The notes: generated by a model not told the origin, from the sequence alone. DNA of 64,000 nucleotides from Christiangramia flava JLT2011 (GCF_001951155.1 NZ_CP016359.1:2938001-3002000); one strand, 5' to 3'; numbered from the stretch's first letter, positions 44,676 to 55,311 are shown. Numbers and translations: made by a program.

Positions 44676-44681
44676 GGCTTT

Positions 44682-46247
44682 TTAACTTTCTTCCCTGCGT
44701 TTCTTGAAGAATTTCCAGCCGAAATAAATGACCACCAGGATTAAAAAGTATGGCAGGAAGGATGTTGGTTCTCCATCGCCTTTAACCGTAGTAAAAACAC
44801 GATCCCATCGAATTTTATTAAACCCTGAGGCATTAGAATCCCAGCTTAACCAGATAAAGACTGGTTTTCCTACAACATGGTTTTCAGGAACATATCCCCA
44901 GCTTCGACTATCTTCAGAATTATGACGATTATCTCCCATCATCCAGTAATAATTCTGTTTAAAAGTATATTCTGAACTTGGTTTGCCATTAATGAGCACC
45001 TGAGTCCCGTTAAGGCTGATCTTTTGTTCTTGACCCATTTCCCGGCCCTCATAGACCTCAATGATCCTGCGATAGAACGGCATGCTTTCAGGCGTTAGCT
45101 GCACGGTCTCTCCTTTTTCAGGAATATGGATGGGCCCGAAATTGTCGTTGCTCCATTTCAGTTTTCCATTATTCGGAAACAACCCATTGTTTCGTACTCC
45201 GCCCGGGCCGATATACCTTTCGATACTGGCCACATTAGGATGGTTCTTGAAACGCTCGTAAGCTTCTTCAGTTAGCGTGATGGTAAAACGATTGCTACTT
45301 TGGTCGTAACCGTAACCATCTGTAATACCATACATCTCGTATAAAGCCCGTGGATTGAAGGGCTGACCTTTGGTTTGACCAATATACAGGTACTGCGGTT
45401 TAGCTCTTTCAGGTAACTGCAGTCTTTCGTTATTGATGTAGACATAGCCGTCTTTTACCGCGAGGGAATCACCGGGTAGCCCAACAGCGCGCTTGACATA
45501 ATTCGATTTTTTGTCTACTGGCTTGACGTAGTGATTGCTGGAGCGGTCAAAGAATTTGCTCACTGTATCAACCGGCCAGTTGAAAACCACGATATCGTTA
45601 CGCTCAATATTTTCAAAACCTGGAAACCTGAAATAAGGGATTTGTGGTTTGTTCAGGTAAGATTTGATTCCCAGTACCGGGATGGTATCGTGCACCATTG
45701 GAAAGGCTACAGCGGTTTCCGGAACACGTGCACCGTAGTGAAATTTACTTACAAAGAGGAAGTCTCCTACCAGCAAGGTTTTTTCCAGGGATGAAGTTGG
45801 AATGGTAAATGGCTGCATGAAATAGGTGTGAACGATGGTTGCGGCGATCACTGCAAATAGAATCGAACTGATCCATTCTCCCATTTCTGTACGAGGTTTC
45901 AGGTCTCGATCTACAATATATGGATCGCTGGTCGCATAGTTCACGTAATAGATATAGAACCCCAGCGTTAATACCACAGCCCAGGTTTCTGCAACAGAAT
46001 TTCTTCCGAAGCTTCTGATGGTCTCTACCCAGATCACCGGGATAATGATCAGGTTCACGATTGGGATGAACATCAGGATCACCCACCACCATGGCCTGTT
46101 GATGATCTTCATCAGGATCACTGCGTTATAAACGGGTACGGCCGCTTCCCAGGCCTTTCTTCCGGCTCTTTGATACAATTTCCAGGTTCCCAGGAAGTGA
46201 ACGACCTGCAGGATCAGGAAAAAGAAAAACCATTCAGTTAAAGTCAT
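44682..46247 (-). CDS. lepB: Signal peptidase I with N-terminal membrane extension
   Basis: 521 residues, far longer than the E. coli enzyme (324). Residues 1 to about 100 form three hydrophobic segments (DUF5684-like). The peptidase begins at about 125; the catalytic serine is S153 in FTIPTSSLEKTL and the lysine K252 in NYVKRAVGLPGD. A large insertion separates this from the third block YYWMMGDNRHNSEDSRSWG (residues about 431-449), and there is a C-terminal membrane anchor. Flavobacterial LepB has this layout. Cleaves Sec signal peptides at the periplasmic face. Confidence 0.92.
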   Translation of the reverse strand: MTLTEWFFFFLILQVVHFLGTWKLYQRAGRKAWEAAVPVYNAVILMKIINRPWWWVILMFIPIVNLIIIPVIWVETIRSFGRNSVAETWAVVLTLGFYIYYVNYATSDPYIVDRDLKPRTEMGEWISSILFAVIAATIVHTYFMQPFTIPTSSLEKTLLVGDFLFVSKFHYGARVPETAVAFPMVHDTIPVLGIKSYLNKPQIPYFRFPGFENIERNDIVVFNWPVDTVSKFFDRSSNHYVKPVDKKSNYVKRAVGLPGDSLAVKDGYVYINNERLQLPERAKPQYLYIGQTKGQPFNPRALYEMYGITDGYGYDQSSNRFTITLTEEAYERFKNHPNVASIERYIGPGGVRNNGLFPNNGKLKWSNDNFGPIHIPEKGETVQLTPESMPFYRRIIEVYEGREMGQEQKISLNGTQVLINGKPSSEYTFKQNYYWMMGDNRHNSEDSRSWGYVPENHVVGKPVFIWLSWDSNASGFNKIRWDRVFTTVKGDGEPTSFLPYFLILVVIYFGWKFFKKRREES

Positions 46248-46298
46248 TTTAAATCTTTATGCTATTAGGTGGTTAAAAAACCAATTTGTTACAATTTT

Positions 46299-47012
46299 CT
46301 AGAAAAGGCTCGCCAGGACATCACGCATCGTGAAAACCCCTGAGCGGCCTTTTAAATATTCAGCAGCGATGACGGCTCCCAGAGCAAACCCCTGGCGTGA
46401 CTTTGCGGTGTGAGTGATCTCAATACTGTCAATATCAGATTCGTAGCTCACCGTATGGGTGCCTGGAACATTCTCGATTCGTTTGGCATGAATCGGGATT
46501 TCATCGCTATCTGCGTCATTCAGTTGCCAGCCTTTTTTATTAGGGTTTTCCTCAATGATCTGCTGCGCCAGGCTAATGGCCGTACCACTCGGAGCGTCCA
46601 GTTTCTGAGTATGATGGATTTCCTCAATTTCTACGGAATATTCCTCGAGACCTTTCATCATAGCTGCCAGTTTCTTGTTCAGTTCAAAAAAGACATTCAC
46701 TCCTAAACTGAAGTTGGAGGCGTAGATAAATGCAGAATTATTTTCTTCGCAGATATTTTTAGCTTTTTCATACTGGTCTAGCCATCCCGTGGTACCCGAT
46801 ACCACCGGAATGTTATTTTTAAAACAGGTAGTGATATTTTTAAACGCAGCTTTCGGAATACTAAAATCGATAGCCACATCTGGCTGAAATTCGCCGAGGT
46901 TATAACTTTCAATATCATCATTAACCCGAAGCACTACTTCGTGACCCCGGCTCTGGGCGATCTCTTCAATGGTTTTTCCCATTTTTCCGTATCCAAGAAG
47001 CGCTATTCTCAT
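46299..47012 (-). CDS. dapB: 4-hydroxy-tetrahydrodipicolinate reductase
   Basis: Reduces hydroxytetrahydrodipicolinate in lysine and diaminopimelate synthesis. 237 residues. The nucleotide-binding LLGYGKMGKTIE is at the N-terminus, VVSGTTGWL and FIYASNFSLGVNVFFEL in the middle, and the substrate motif EEIHHTQKLDAPSGTA at about 150-165. It lies between DUF5683 and lepB with a 1-base gap to the former and 51 bp to the latter. Confidence 0.95.
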   Translation of the reverse strand: MRIALLGYGKMGKTIEEIAQSRGHEVVLRVNDDIESYNLGEFQPDVAIDFSIPKAAFKNITTCFKNNIPVVSGTTGWLDQYEKAKNICEENNSAFIYASNFSLGVNVFFELNKKLAAMMKGLEEYSVEIEEIHHTQKLDAPSGTAISLAQQIIEENPNKKGWQLNDADSDEIPIHAKRIENVPGTHTVSYESDIDSIEITHTAKSRQGFALGAVIAAEYLKGRSGVFTMRDVLASLF

Positions 47013-47013
47013 A

Positions 47014-47607
47014 TTAAAAATTGAGGTTTAAAGTGAGTCCGTAATTCGTTTTTCCGGAGAGTTGATCGTAATCCAGTTTTGGTCGAAAAGAGAGGTTTTC
47101 ATCCACGTTGAACTGTCGTAAATGAGCTTCCACGTTTGCATCGATAATATTCAGTACGTACACCCCAAGAGTGACCAGAATAGAAATTTCCTTGTTCTTC
47201 TGGTACAGTTCCTGCGCGCGGCGAAGTCCTGCTGTACTGATCCGATCTTTGTATTCATCATCTTTCCCAGCCAGTCTTGCCTTGTAGGCATTCCGGTATT
47301 TGTCGTATTCTTTGTCGTTTTGCAGGTAAAAATATACACCGGTGCCAATTCCTGCGTAAGCGATGGGGATTTTCCAGTAACTGCCGTTGTACGCCTGCCC
47401 AAGTCCTGGCAAAATAGCACTATAAAAGGCTGCTTTTGAAGGTGCCAACGCGTTATAGGGCTCGTAATCTTTTTCTTTTTCTTCTGCTTTTTTCGTTGCC
47501 TTTTTCAGGTCTTCATTTTGCACAACGGCAACAGAGTCCTGCTGGGCAAAGCCGGTTTGGCCGCACAGCAGCACCAGGAACAGCAGCAAAAAAAGACTAT
47601 TCTTCAC
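47014..47607 (-). CDS. DUF5683 exported protein
   Basis: 197 residues. Signal peptide ends near QTGFAQQ. Residues about 55-90 hold SKAAFYSAILPGLGQAYNG and YWKIPIAYAGIGTGVYFY, the DUF5683 glycine-rich helices, with a second hydrophobic stretch near 145-160. Probably an outer-membrane-associated protein of unknown role. The start is GTG at 47607, inside the last codons of parB (11-bp overlap). Confidence 0.83.
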   Translation of the reverse strand: MKNSLFLLLFLVLLCGQTGFAQQDSVAVVQNEDLKKATKKAEEKEKDYEPYNALAPSKAAFYSAILPGLGQAYNGSYWKIPIAYAGIGTGVYFYLQNDKEYDKYRNAYKARLAGKDDEYKDRISTAGLRRAQELYQKNKEISILVTLGVYVLNIIDANVEAHLRQFNVDENLSFRPKLDYDQLSGKTNYGLTLNLNF

Positions 47608-48499
47608 CCTTAATGAGTTTTTGTAACCTGATGAAATCTTCTTCTGAAGAAAATGGAATGGTTAATTTTCCGCTGCCTTTTTTGGTCACTTTTACATCGA
47701 CCTTGGTTCCAAGGTATTGCGAAAATTCCTTGATCCCTTTTTTATAGGTCTGGGAAACGCTCGTTTTTGCTTCAGATTTTGAAGCCTGACCGGGATTATT
47801 GAGTTCTCTTACTAGTTTTTCGGTTTCTCTTACAGAAAGAGATTTCTGAAGGATCTTTTCATAGATCTCCAGTTGTTTTTGTGGATCGTCAATATTGATC
47901 AGGGTCCTACCATGGCCCATGCTCAAAAAGCCATCTCGCATTCCAGTCTGGATGATCGGGTCCAGTTTTAACAGCCGAAGATAATTGGCAATTGTAGACC
48001 GATTTTTTCCAATTCGCTCACTCAGTTGCTCCTGGGTTAACTGAATTTCATCAATAAGCCTTTGATAAGAAAGGGCAATTTCAATTGGGTCAAGATCCTG
48101 TCGCTGAATATTTTCAACCAGAGCCATTTCCAGAGATTCCTGGTCATTGGCTATGCGGATATAGGCCGGAATGGTTTCCAGTCCAACCAGTTTGGAAGCA
48201 CGAAAACGGCGTTCTCCTGAAACCAGCTGGTATTTTCCGAAATCCAGTTTCCGAACGGTGATTGGCTGGATCACTCCCAGTTCTTTTATGGAAGATGCCA
48301 GTTCTTTCAGGGAATCTTCGTTAAAGCTGGTCCTTGGCTGGAACGGGTTCACTTCAATAGAACTCAAGTCGAGCTCTACGATATGGCCCACCAACTTATC
48401 GGCGTTCTTATCTTCAGCAGATTTTATATCATTATCAGGATCTTTCAGAAGGGCCGAAAGACCTCTTCCTAAAGCCTGCTTTTTCGTCGCTTTCGCCAT
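47597..48499 (-). CDS. parB: Chromosome-partitioning protein ParB
   Basis: 300 residues. The N-terminal ALGRGLSALLKD, the CTP-binding GERRFRASKLVGL (about 100-112), the HTH QLSERIGKNRSTIANYLRLLKL (about 155-176, split) and the C-terminal dimerization segment are all present. ParB binds parS and, with CTP, slides to condense the origin region. It lies 2 bp after parA. No consensus parS site lies close by; a degenerate one is noted at 1374-1389. Confidence 0.95.
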   Translation of the reverse strand: MAKATKKQALGRGLSALLKDPDNDIKSAEDKNADKLVGHIVELDLSSIEVNPFQPRTSFNEDSLKELASSIKELGVIQPITVRKLDFGKYQLVSGERRFRASKLVGLETIPAYIRIANDQESLEMALVENIQRQDLDPIEIALSYQRLIDEIQLTQEQLSERIGKNRSTIANYLRLLKLDPIIQTGMRDGFLSMGHGRTLINIDDPQKQLEIYEKILQKSLSVRETEKLVRELNNPGQASKSEAKTSVSQTYKKGIKEFSQYLGTKVDVKVTKKGSGKLTIPFSSEEDFIRLQKLIKGEE

Positions 48500-48501
48500 T
48501 G

Positions 48502-49266
48502 CTAAGAATTTTTCTTAATAATTTCATGTGCCAGACTCAGGTAATTGCTGGCTCCTTTGCTCGCCGCATCGTAATTAATGATGCTTTCCCCGTAACTGGG
48601 GGCTTCACTTAAACGCACATTTCGCTGAATGATTGTTTCAAAAACCATTTCATCAAAGTGCTTTTTAACTTCTTCCACAACCTGGTTGGAGAGTCGTAGC
48701 CTGGAATCATACATCGTGAGCAGCAGCCCCTCGATATCCAGCTTGTTATTGTGAATTTTTTGAACGCTTTTAATGGTATTCAGCAATTTGCCAAGACCTT
48801 CTAAAGCAAAATATTCACACTGGATAGGAATAATCACAGAATCTGCCGCAGTAAGGGCGTTCAGGGTTAAAAGTCCCAGCGAGGGGGCACAATCGATCAG
48901 GATAAAATCATATTGATCTTTCAGGGGCTCAATAACCTTACGAAGCATTGATTCCCGGTTTTCCTGGTCCACGAGTTCAATTTCGATCGCCACAAGATCA
49001 ATATGAGCCGGAATGATGTCGAGATTAGGCGAACTGGTTTGCTGAATGGCTTCTTCAGCCTTGATGGAATGTTCCAGCAGCTGGTAGGTTCCATTTTCAA
49101 CCTCTTCCACGTCAATTCCCAGTCCCGAAGTAGCATTAGCCTGCGGATCGGCATCTATTAACAGAATTTTCTTTTCCAGGACACCAAGGGAAGCAGCCAG
49201 GTTGACCGAAGTCGTGGTCTTTCCCACACCGCCCTTTTGGTTAGCAATAGCAATGATTTTACCCAT
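48502..49266 (-). CDS. parA: Chromosome-partitioning ATPase ParA (Soj)
   Basis: 254 residues. The deviant Walker A is NQKGGVGKTTTSVNLAA (8-24), followed by LLIDADPQANATSG and the DYILIDCAPSLG-like FILIDCAPSLGLLT. The C-terminal RNVRLSEAPSYGESI is typical of chromosomal ParA. It is the first gene of parA-parB-DUF5683-dapB-lepB-wbqC. The 98-bp gap upstream has no clear promoter. Confidence 0.95.
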   Translation of the reverse strand: MGKIIAIANQKGGVGKTTTSVNLAASLGVLEKKILLIDADPQANATSGLGIDVEEVENGTYQLLEHSIKAEEAIQQTSSPNLDIIPAHIDLVAIEIELVDQENRESMLRKVIEPLKDQYDFILIDCAPSLGLLTLNALTAADSVIIPIQCEYFALEGLGKLLNTIKSVQKIHNNKLDIEGLLLTMYDSRLRLSNQVVEEVKKHFDEMVFETIIQRNVRLSEAPSYGESIINYDAASKGASNYLSLAHEIIKKNS

Positions 49267-49364
49267 TAAAAGTTTCGAGTTTTTGAAAGGTAAAAATACA
49301 ATTTATTATAGGTTTAGAAAATGAATTTGCTAACAGCTTAGCGGTTTCTTTTAACTATTTATTA

Positions 49365-50525
49365 TTATAACTGGTAGAAATAGCCTATTTGTACAGCAGC
49401 TCCCTTTGCCTGAAAATAGTTATGCCCATCATCAAGATTATATGTTTTTGCTAATAAAATAAGCCCTGAATTTTTAGATATCAGGTAATCAATACCCAAT
49501 TGAGGGCCGAAAGCTAAATTCATGGAAGAATTAAACTGCAAGTCAAGATCAACATAAGGAGCTGAATTTCCATTCTCGGCCACTTTTTTCATGCGCTCAT
49601 CCCTTGAGTTTAAAATAAATGACTTATTTACATACATTCCCAAAAACGGATTTATTTTAGATGTGGCAGGAAGAAAATGATATCGAACGGCAAAGTCTAA
49701 GCCAATCATCGGGTATTCTATGACTACCTTATCATAATTCTGATAAGGATAAACGGTTTCTCCTCCCTTTTTCGAGTAATTTATACCCAGTAATACGTTT
49801 ATTTTTGATTTTAAAGCAGTTGGCACATAGGCGATTTCAATTCCCGCTTCCGGTCCTGTTTGGGAATCAAAAGTATCTATCGATTCAAATGCTGAGTGAA
49901 TCGTGGTGAAATTGACACCCCCTAGAAGCGCAAAGCGTAATTTTGAATTTTCTGAAATTTCGTCAGCAACATAACCTTGTTGCTTTTTACATTCATTATA
50001 AGAAATAAAGACAGCGGAAAGACTTCTATTGGACAAACTGGTATGACCTAGTTTTTCAGGTTTACAATCTCCAAATAATATGGAAAGTGTTCCTAAATAT
50101 TTTTTTGTCTGATTATTATAGGTTTTTCCGGAAGAATTTGCTTTTGTACTGGTTTGTACAAGCTCCTGCATTCCATATGAAGGATGTTCCGCGATATAAT
50201 GAGGCTTTCGATATTTGTCTTTGAAAAAATATAAGTTGGAATAACCTCCAACCAATAATTTCATTAAGTAAATTTGATCTTCAAAGGATTTTGATTTTAA
50301 AATGAACTTTCTGGAATTAGATACTACACTATCTAATTGAGACGCAACTATTGATTGGGTGTTTCCATTTTCATCTGCATATTTTAAATTTTGATAATTT
50401 GAAATTTGTTCAAACTTCACGGAAGCCGGAATGTTTTTTCCATTTTTCTGATAAATAATGGCATTAGATTGAGCATGTAGAGTAAAGCTGAAAACTACAG
50501 CTGCAAAAAAGATAAATTTTTTCAT
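49365..50525 (-). CDS. Outer-membrane beta-barrel protein, unknown
   Basis: 386 residues. Signal peptide FFAAVVFSFTLHAQ. The N-terminal ~170 residues are a soluble region with two Cys (GDCKPEK, NECKKQQ) and the rest has amphipathic alternating strands ending in QIGYFYQL, an aromatic C-terminal residue pattern of barrels (PorT/OMP_b-brl type). Nothing tells the cargo. Its DNA is visibly more AT-rich than the parA and mutB neighbours. It is single-gene, 42 bp after the SDR gene. Confidence 0.7.
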   Translation of the reverse strand: MKKFIFFAAVVFSFTLHAQSNAIIYQKNGKNIPASVKFEQISNYQNLKYADENGNTQSIVASQLDSVVSNSRKFILKSKSFEDQIYLMKLLVGGYSNLYFFKDKYRKPHYIAEHPSYGMQELVQTSTKANSSGKTYNNQTKKYLGTLSILFGDCKPEKLGHTSLSNRSLSAVFISYNECKKQQGYVADEISENSKLRFALLGGVNFTTIHSAFESIDTFDSQTGPEAGIEIAYVPTALKSKINVLLGINYSKKGGETVYPYQNYDKVVIEYPMIGLDFAVRYHFLPATSKINPFLGMYVNKSFILNSRDERMKKVAENGNSAPYVDLDLQFNSSMNLAFGPQLGIDYLISKNSGLILLAKTYNLDDGHNYFQAKGAAVQIGYFYQL

Positions 50526-50567
50526 TAATGATTGAATAGGATTAAGTTAATGGAAATGTAGGGCCTT

Positions 50568-51446
50568 TTAAGATTTTTTTTGTCTGATCATCTGTTCCAG
50601 CATATCCCACATTTCTTTCGGGATTTGCTCCAATAAATTAAACTGTCCGGCACCTTTGAGCCATTCCCCACCATCAATAGTAATCACTTCCCCATTGACG
50701 TATGCTGAAAAGTCGGAAACAAGGTAAGCGGCAAGATTGGCCAGTTCCTGATGCTCCCCAACTCTTTTTAGCGGCACTTTTTTGGCAAGATCGAATTTTT
50801 CTTTCAGGTCTCCGGGCAGTAATCTGTCCCAAGCGCCTTTGGTAGGGAAGGGGCCAGGAGCGATAGCATTGGAGCGAATACCATATTTTGCCCATTCTAC
50901 CGCCAATGACCTGGTCATCGCCAGTACCCCGGCCTTGGCAGTAGCACTTGGAACTACATATGCGGAACCGGTCCAGGCATAGGTTGTGACGATATTTAGA
51001 ATATTCTTGTTTTCCTGTTTTTCATCGATCCAATGTTTACCGAAGGCCAGTGTACAGTTCTTACTTCCTTTCAGTACAATGTCGATGATCGTATCGAATG
51101 CATTGGCGCTCAGTCTTTCAGTAGGAGAAATAAAATTTCCAGCGGCGTTATTCAGTAAAATATCTACCTGTCCAAATTCCTTTACGACCGCGTCTCGCAT
51201 GGCTTCCACTTCCTGGTAGTTTCGGACGTCACATTGAACGGGGAAACAGGTGCCGCCGGTTTCAGTTGCCAGTTCTTCTGCGGTATTCTTAAGTTTTTCC
51301 AGGTTTCTTGAGGTGATCGCCACTTTCGCACCCAGTTCCAGGAAATATTTAGTCATGGCTTTTCCCAGGCCGCTTCCGCCGCCGGTTACCACTATATTTT
51401 TACCTTTTAGCGCATCGTCGCGCAACATTTTATCTGTATAGCTCAT
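50568..51446 (-). CDS. SDR oxidoreductase, 2,4-dienoyl-CoA reductase-like
   Basis: 292 residues. The Rossmann motif is TGGGSGLGKAMTKYF (about 22-36) and NNAAGNF (about 99-105). In place of the classical YxxxK it has TTYAWTGSAYVVPSATAKAGV, where the active lysine aligns but the usual tyrosine position reads Val/Ser-like, as in the 2,4-dienoyl-CoA/peroxisomal trans-2-enoyl-CoA reductase subfamily. This fits acyl-CoA metabolism with the mutA/mutB genes 2 bp upstream. Substrate not proven. Confidence 0.78.
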   Translation of the reverse strand: MSYTDKMLRDDALKGKNIVVTGGGSGLGKAMTKYFLELGAKVAITSRNLEKLKNTAEELATETGGTCFPVQCDVRNYQEVEAMRDAVVKEFGQVDILLNNAAGNFISPTERLSANAFDTIIDIVLKGSKNCTLAFGKHWIDEKQENKNILNIVTTYAWTGSAYVVPSATAKAGVLAMTRSLAVEWAKYGIRSNAIAPGPFPTKGAWDRLLPGDLKEKFDLAKKVPLKRVGEHQELANLAAYLVSDFSAYVNGEVITIDGGEWLKGAGQFNLLEQIPKEMWDMLEQMIRQKKS

Positions 51447-51448
51447 AA

Positions 51449-53578
51449 TTATTCTTCATCGATTAAGATTTCTAATAACTGGATTGCAGCATCACTGATT
51501 TTCGTTCCTGGTCCAAATACGGCCACTGCACCAGCATCAAAAAGATACTGATAATCCTGTGAAGGGATGACCCCACCAACGATCACCATAATATCCTCGC
51601 GTTCGCGCTTTTTCAATTCTTCGATTACCTGAGGGACCAGTGTCTTGTGGCCGGCAGCCAGTGAAGATACGCCAAGGATATGTACATCGTTTTCTACTGC
51701 CTGTTGCGCAGCTTCTGCCGGAGTTTGGAACAGAGGGCCAATATCTACATCAAAACCAAGATCGGCATAACCGGTGGCGACCACCTTGGCTCCACGGTCG
51801 TGCCCGTCCTGTCCCATTTTAGCGATCATGATACGCGGGCGGCGACCTTCTATTTCAGCAAAACGATTCGCCATTTCACGCGCCTGGTTAAAGGATGTAT
51901 TGTCTTTCATTTCTTTGGAATAAACTCCGCTGAAGGTTTGAACTTTTGCTTTATAGCGCCCAAATTCCTTTTCGAGCGCATCGCTGATCTCTCCAAGAGT
52001 GGCTCTTTCTCTTGCCGCCTCGACAGCCAGCGACAGTAAGTTAGCATTTTTCTCTTTGGCGGCAAGCGTGAGCTTGGTCAAAGCCTGTTGTACTTTTGTT
52101 TCATTTCTTTCGGCCCTGATTTTCTCCAGTCTTTCTATTTGCTGATTTCGAACGGTCTGGTTATCTACTTCCAGGGTCACGAGTTCATCCTCTTTTTCCA
52201 GGCGATATTTGTTCACGCCAACGATGATGTCGCTGCCAGAGTCAATTCGGGCCTGTTTCCGGGCGGCAGCTTCTTCAATTCGCATCTTCGGAATACCGGC
52301 TTCGATCGCTTTGGTCATTCCTCCAAGTTCTTCTACTTCTTCAATAAGTTTCCAGGCCTTTTCGGCGATATCTGCGGTTAATTTTTCCACATAATAACTA
52401 CCGGCCCAGGGATCGACCGTTTTAGTGATATTCGTCTCCTGCTGAAGATATAACTGGGTATTTCTGGCTATTCTTGCTGAAAAATCGGTGGGTAAAGCGA
52501 TTGCTTCATCTAGCGCGTTCGTGTGCAGACTTTGAGTGCCGCCGAAAGCCGCCGCAGCCGCCTCAATACAGGTTCGGGCAACATTATTAAATGGGTCCTG
52601 CTCCGTAAGGCTCCATCCACTGGTTTGTGAATGGGTTCGCAAGGATAACGATTTTGGATTTTTAGGATGGAATTGTTTAACCAGTTTGGCCCAGAGCATT
52701 CTTCCCGCTCGCATTTTCGCGATCTCCATAAAATGGTTCATTCCAATTGCCCAAAAGAAAGACAGGCGCGGGGCAAAACTATCAATATCCATTCCTGCTT
52801 CCAGGCCTTTCCGAATGTATTCGAGTCCGTCGGCCAGGGTATAGGCCAGCTCAATATCACAGGTGGCACCGGCTTCCTGCATATGGTAGCCCGAGATACT
52901 GATACTGTTGAATTTCGGCATCTTTTCAGAAGTGTATTGAAAAATATCTGAAATGATCTGCATCGACGGGGCAGGAGGGTAGATGTAGGTATTTCGCACC
53001 ATGAATTCCTTCAGAATATCGTTCTGGATGGTTCCTGAAAGTTTTTCCGGGGAAACACCCTGTTCTTCCGCAGCAACGATATAAAAGGCCATAATTGGCA
53101 AAACGGCACCATTCATGGTCATGGAAACCGACATTTTATCCAGCGGAATCTGATCAAAAAGAATTTTCATGTCTTCTACGGAATCGATAGCCACTCCGGC
53201 TTTTCCCACATCTCCCACCACTCGCTCATGGTCGCTGTCATAACCGCGGTGTGTAGGAAGGTCAAAAGCCACGCTCAGTCCTTTCTGGCCTGCTGCAAGG
53301 TTCCTGCGATAAAAAGCGTTGCTTTCTTCTGCAGTGGAAAAACCCGCGTACTGCCTGATCGTCCAGGGGCGACTCACGTACATCGTGCTGTAGGGTCCAC
53401 GCAGATAGGGAGGGATCCCAGCAGCAAACTGAAGGTGATCGACCGTTTCCAGGTCAGCTTTACTATATTTTGACTGGATCGTAATTTCCTCGGGAGTATC
53501 AAAAGTCTGAGAATTTAGTTCCCCGGCTTTATCTTTTGAATACTGAAGTTTCAGATCCTGAACGTTCTTTCTAGTCAT
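51449..53578 (-). CDS. mutB: Methylmalonyl-CoA mutase, large (catalytic) subunit
   Basis: Converts methylmalonyl-CoA to succinyl-CoA with adenosylcobalamin. 709 residues. The TIM barrel carries [28 protein letters not shown] substrate contacts (split here), YHMQEAGAT and [11 protein letters not shown]; the C-terminal B12 domain has the cobalamin motif DGHDRGAKV and later [10 protein letters not shown] set the start at [12 protein letters not shown] (53578, overlapping the mutA stop; a second ATG one codon earlier is equally possible) rather than a GTG at 53632. Partner: mutA. Confidence 0.94.
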   Translation of the reverse strand: MTRKNVQDLKLQYSKDKAGELNSQTFDTPEEITIQSKYSKADLETVDHLQFAAGIPPYLRGPYSTMYVSRPWTIRQYAGFSTAEESNAFYRRNLAAGQKGLSVAFDLPTHRGYDSDHERVVGDVGKAGVAIDSVEDMKILFDQIPLDKMSVSMTMNGAVLPIMAFYIVAAEEQGVSPEKLSGTIQNDILKEFMVRNTYIYPPAPSMQIISDIFQYTSEKMPKFNSISISGYHMQEAGATCDIELAYTLADGLEYIRKGLEAGMDIDSFAPRLSFFWAIGMNHFMEIAKMRAGRMLWAKLVKQFHPKNPKSLSLRTHSQTSGWSLTEQDPFNNVARTCIEAAAAAFGGTQSLHTNALDEAIALPTDFSARIARNTQLYLQQETNITKTVDPWAGSYYVEKLTADIAEKAWKLIEEVEELGGMTKAIEAGIPKMRIEEAAARKQARIDSGSDIIVGVNKYRLEKEDELVTLEVDNQTVRNQQIERLEKIRAERNETKVQQALTKLTLAAKEKNANLLSLAVEAARERATLGEISDALEKEFGRYKAKVQTFSGVYSKEMKDNTSFNQAREMANRFAEIEGRRPRIMIAKMGQDGHDRGAKVVATGYADLGFDVDIGPLFQTPAEAAQQAVENDVHILGVSSLAAGHKTLVPQVIEELKKREREDIMVIVGGVIPSQDYQYLFDAGAVAVFGPGTKISDAAIQLLEILIDEE

Positions 53579-54953
53579 CATTTCCAGGTTTTTCAGATTC
53601 GTTTTCCAGGCGTTTCTGCTCGTATTCTTCACTCAGGCGTCGTTCAAGAACGGGTTCGATCAGGGTTTTGCGAGGTTTCCTTTTCAGAAATGGGAATAAT
53701 TCTAAATCGTCTTTCATGCGATCCTGTGGATTTTCGTGTTTGTTCGTTCCAATAAGCACCAAATCCCCGGTATTAAAGCGTTCCTGTTCTTCCGCAGCGC
53801 TTTGTTTTATTTTTTTCTGAATGATCCCGTCCTTCAGTTGTTGCAGGATACCGCCTGCGTTTTCCACGTTTTTAAATATGTCCAGCGCCAGATCAGCCAG
53901 TTGCCGAGTGAGGGTTTCAATATAATAACTGCCATCTGCAACATTTCCTACTTTTCCAAAGTAGGCTTCGTGGCGCATCACCAGTAACTGATTTCTGGCA
54001 ATACGATCGCCAAATTCATTGTCTTTGTGGTAAAGCGCGTCGTACGGAAGATTGCAGATACTATCGGCACCGCCCAAGATAGCACTCATACTTTCGGTGG
54101 TCGTGCGAAGCAGGTTCACATTATAATCATACAGCGTTTTGTTGCGTTTGCCCGGTTCAGCGATAATATGGCAATCTTCGGGCAGGCCGAATTCTTTAGC
54201 CAGGCTTCGGTGCAGCCATCGCAGCGCACGAATTTTGGCAATTTCCTGGAAATAATCTGAACCGATAGCCAGCTGGTAGCTGACCTTTAGTTGCGGTTCT
54301 TCGGGAAAACGATTGGCATATTCTGAAAAATGGCCTAAAGCATAGGCTAACTGCTGCGGAATAGTTGCGCCGGCATTGTGATACAGTCCCGCATTGATGC
54401 TCAGAACTGATTTAAAGTTCCTGGTATGCTGAAGAATTTCTTGCAGCATTTCAAAATCTGAATGGATATTATGAAAGAAATTCCCGGTTCTTGCCAGTTT
54501 ACCTACGACGTCCAGCAGTAAATACGCTGATGGTTGTGTTTCCGAAAACGATTTCAGTTTTTGGCAAAAATCGGGATCCAGGAAAAGTGGTTGAAGATAC
54601 CAGGTAACATTATTTGATAACTTCGGAAGCAGTTCTTCCAAAACAATATCGACTTCAGGAAAAATGAGCCAGATCGCGTTACTGCCTTTTTCAATTTTAT
54701 ATTGTGCCTTGCGCAGTGCTTCCGCAGGGGAGGTAACATAGATCTTTTCGCAAATATTCCAGTTCGCGGCATTTTCGATTTGTGGCAAATCTGAAACATC
54801 TTCCGCAGTATAAAAAGGTTTGATATCGATCCCGGCCGAAGTGTGGGTAATGAGTTGCTCGTTATAATCGGCGCCTTTGAGATCGTATTGTATTTTTTGT
54901 TTCCATTGTTTCGCAGAAACTTCTTCAAATTCCTGAAATAACAATTCTTTCAT
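53571..54953 (-). CDS. mutA: Methylmalonyl-CoA mutase, small subunit
   Basis: 460 residues. It has the TIM-barrel half of the mutase family ([47 protein letters not shown]) but no B12-binding C-terminal domain, the pattern of the non-catalytic partner. It precedes mutB by a short overlap. Together they feed propionyl-CoA carbon from odd-chain fatty acids, valine or isoleucine into the TCA cycle; the epimerase and carboxylase are not here. Confidence 0.92.
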   Translation of the reverse strand: MKELLFQEFEEVSAKQWKQKIQYDLKGADYNEQLITHTSAGIDIKPFYTAEDVSDLPQIENAANWNICEKIYVTSPAEALRKAQYKIEKGSNAIWLIFPEVDIVLEELLPKLSNNVTWYLQPLFLDPDFCQKLKSFSETQPSAYLLLDVVGKLARTGNFFHNIHSDFEMLQEILQHTRNFKSVLSINAGLYHNAGATIPQQLAYALGHFSEYANRFPEEPQLKVSYQLAIGSDYFQEIAKIRALRWLHRSLAKEFGLPEDCHIIAEPGKRNKTLYDYNVNLLRTTTESMSAILGGADSICNLPYDALYHKDNEFGDRIARNQLLVMRHEAYFGKVGNVADGSYYIETLTRQLADLALDIFKNVENAGGILQQLKDGIIQKKIKQSAAEEQERFNTGDLVLIGTNKHENPQDRMKDDLELFPFLKRKPRKTLIEPVLERRLSEEYEQKRLENESEKPGNDD

Positions 54954-54977
54954 GCAGTTGGTTTTAGGTGAACGAAG

Positions 54978-55292
54978 TTAGTCTACGGTGTCGTACTCGA
55001 TAATGTAGATGTCTTCATTTTCTCTTTTCATGTAGTATTTCTGCCGGGCAAATTTTTCCAGTTCTACAGAATCGTTGAGATTCTTGATAATGGATTTATC
55101 GTTGGCAATTTCAGTTTGAAAAAACTCCTTATTGTCTTTCAGCTCGTTGATCTCCTGGTCGAGTTCGTGATGAATGAACCAGGAATTGGTGTCAAGAAAG
55201 ATCATCCAGACGGCAAAGACCAGGCTGATCAGCACATATTTATTGCTGAAGAACCTAAACCATGCTTTTTTACGGAGTTGGCTGAATTTCAT
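54978..55292 (-). CDS. Septum-formation initiator (FtsB/DivIC family)
   Basis: 104 residues. One membrane helix at about 18-36 (KYVLISLVFAVWMIFLDT) and a coiled coil (HELDQEINELKDNKEFFQ) precede VELEKFARQKYYMKRENEDIY, the FtsB/DivIC signature. The family bridges FtsL and FtsQ in the divisome. It lies 19 bp after udk and 24 bp before mutA in the same transcript, an unrelated pairing. Confidence 0.87.
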   Translation of the reverse strand: MKFSQLRKKAWFRFFSNKYVLISLVFAVWMIFLDTNSWFIHHELDQEINELKDNKEFFQTEIANDKSIIKNLNDSVELEKFARQKYYMKRENEDIYIIEYDTVD

Positions 55293-55311
55293 TTGCCTCT
55301 AAGATACAAAT

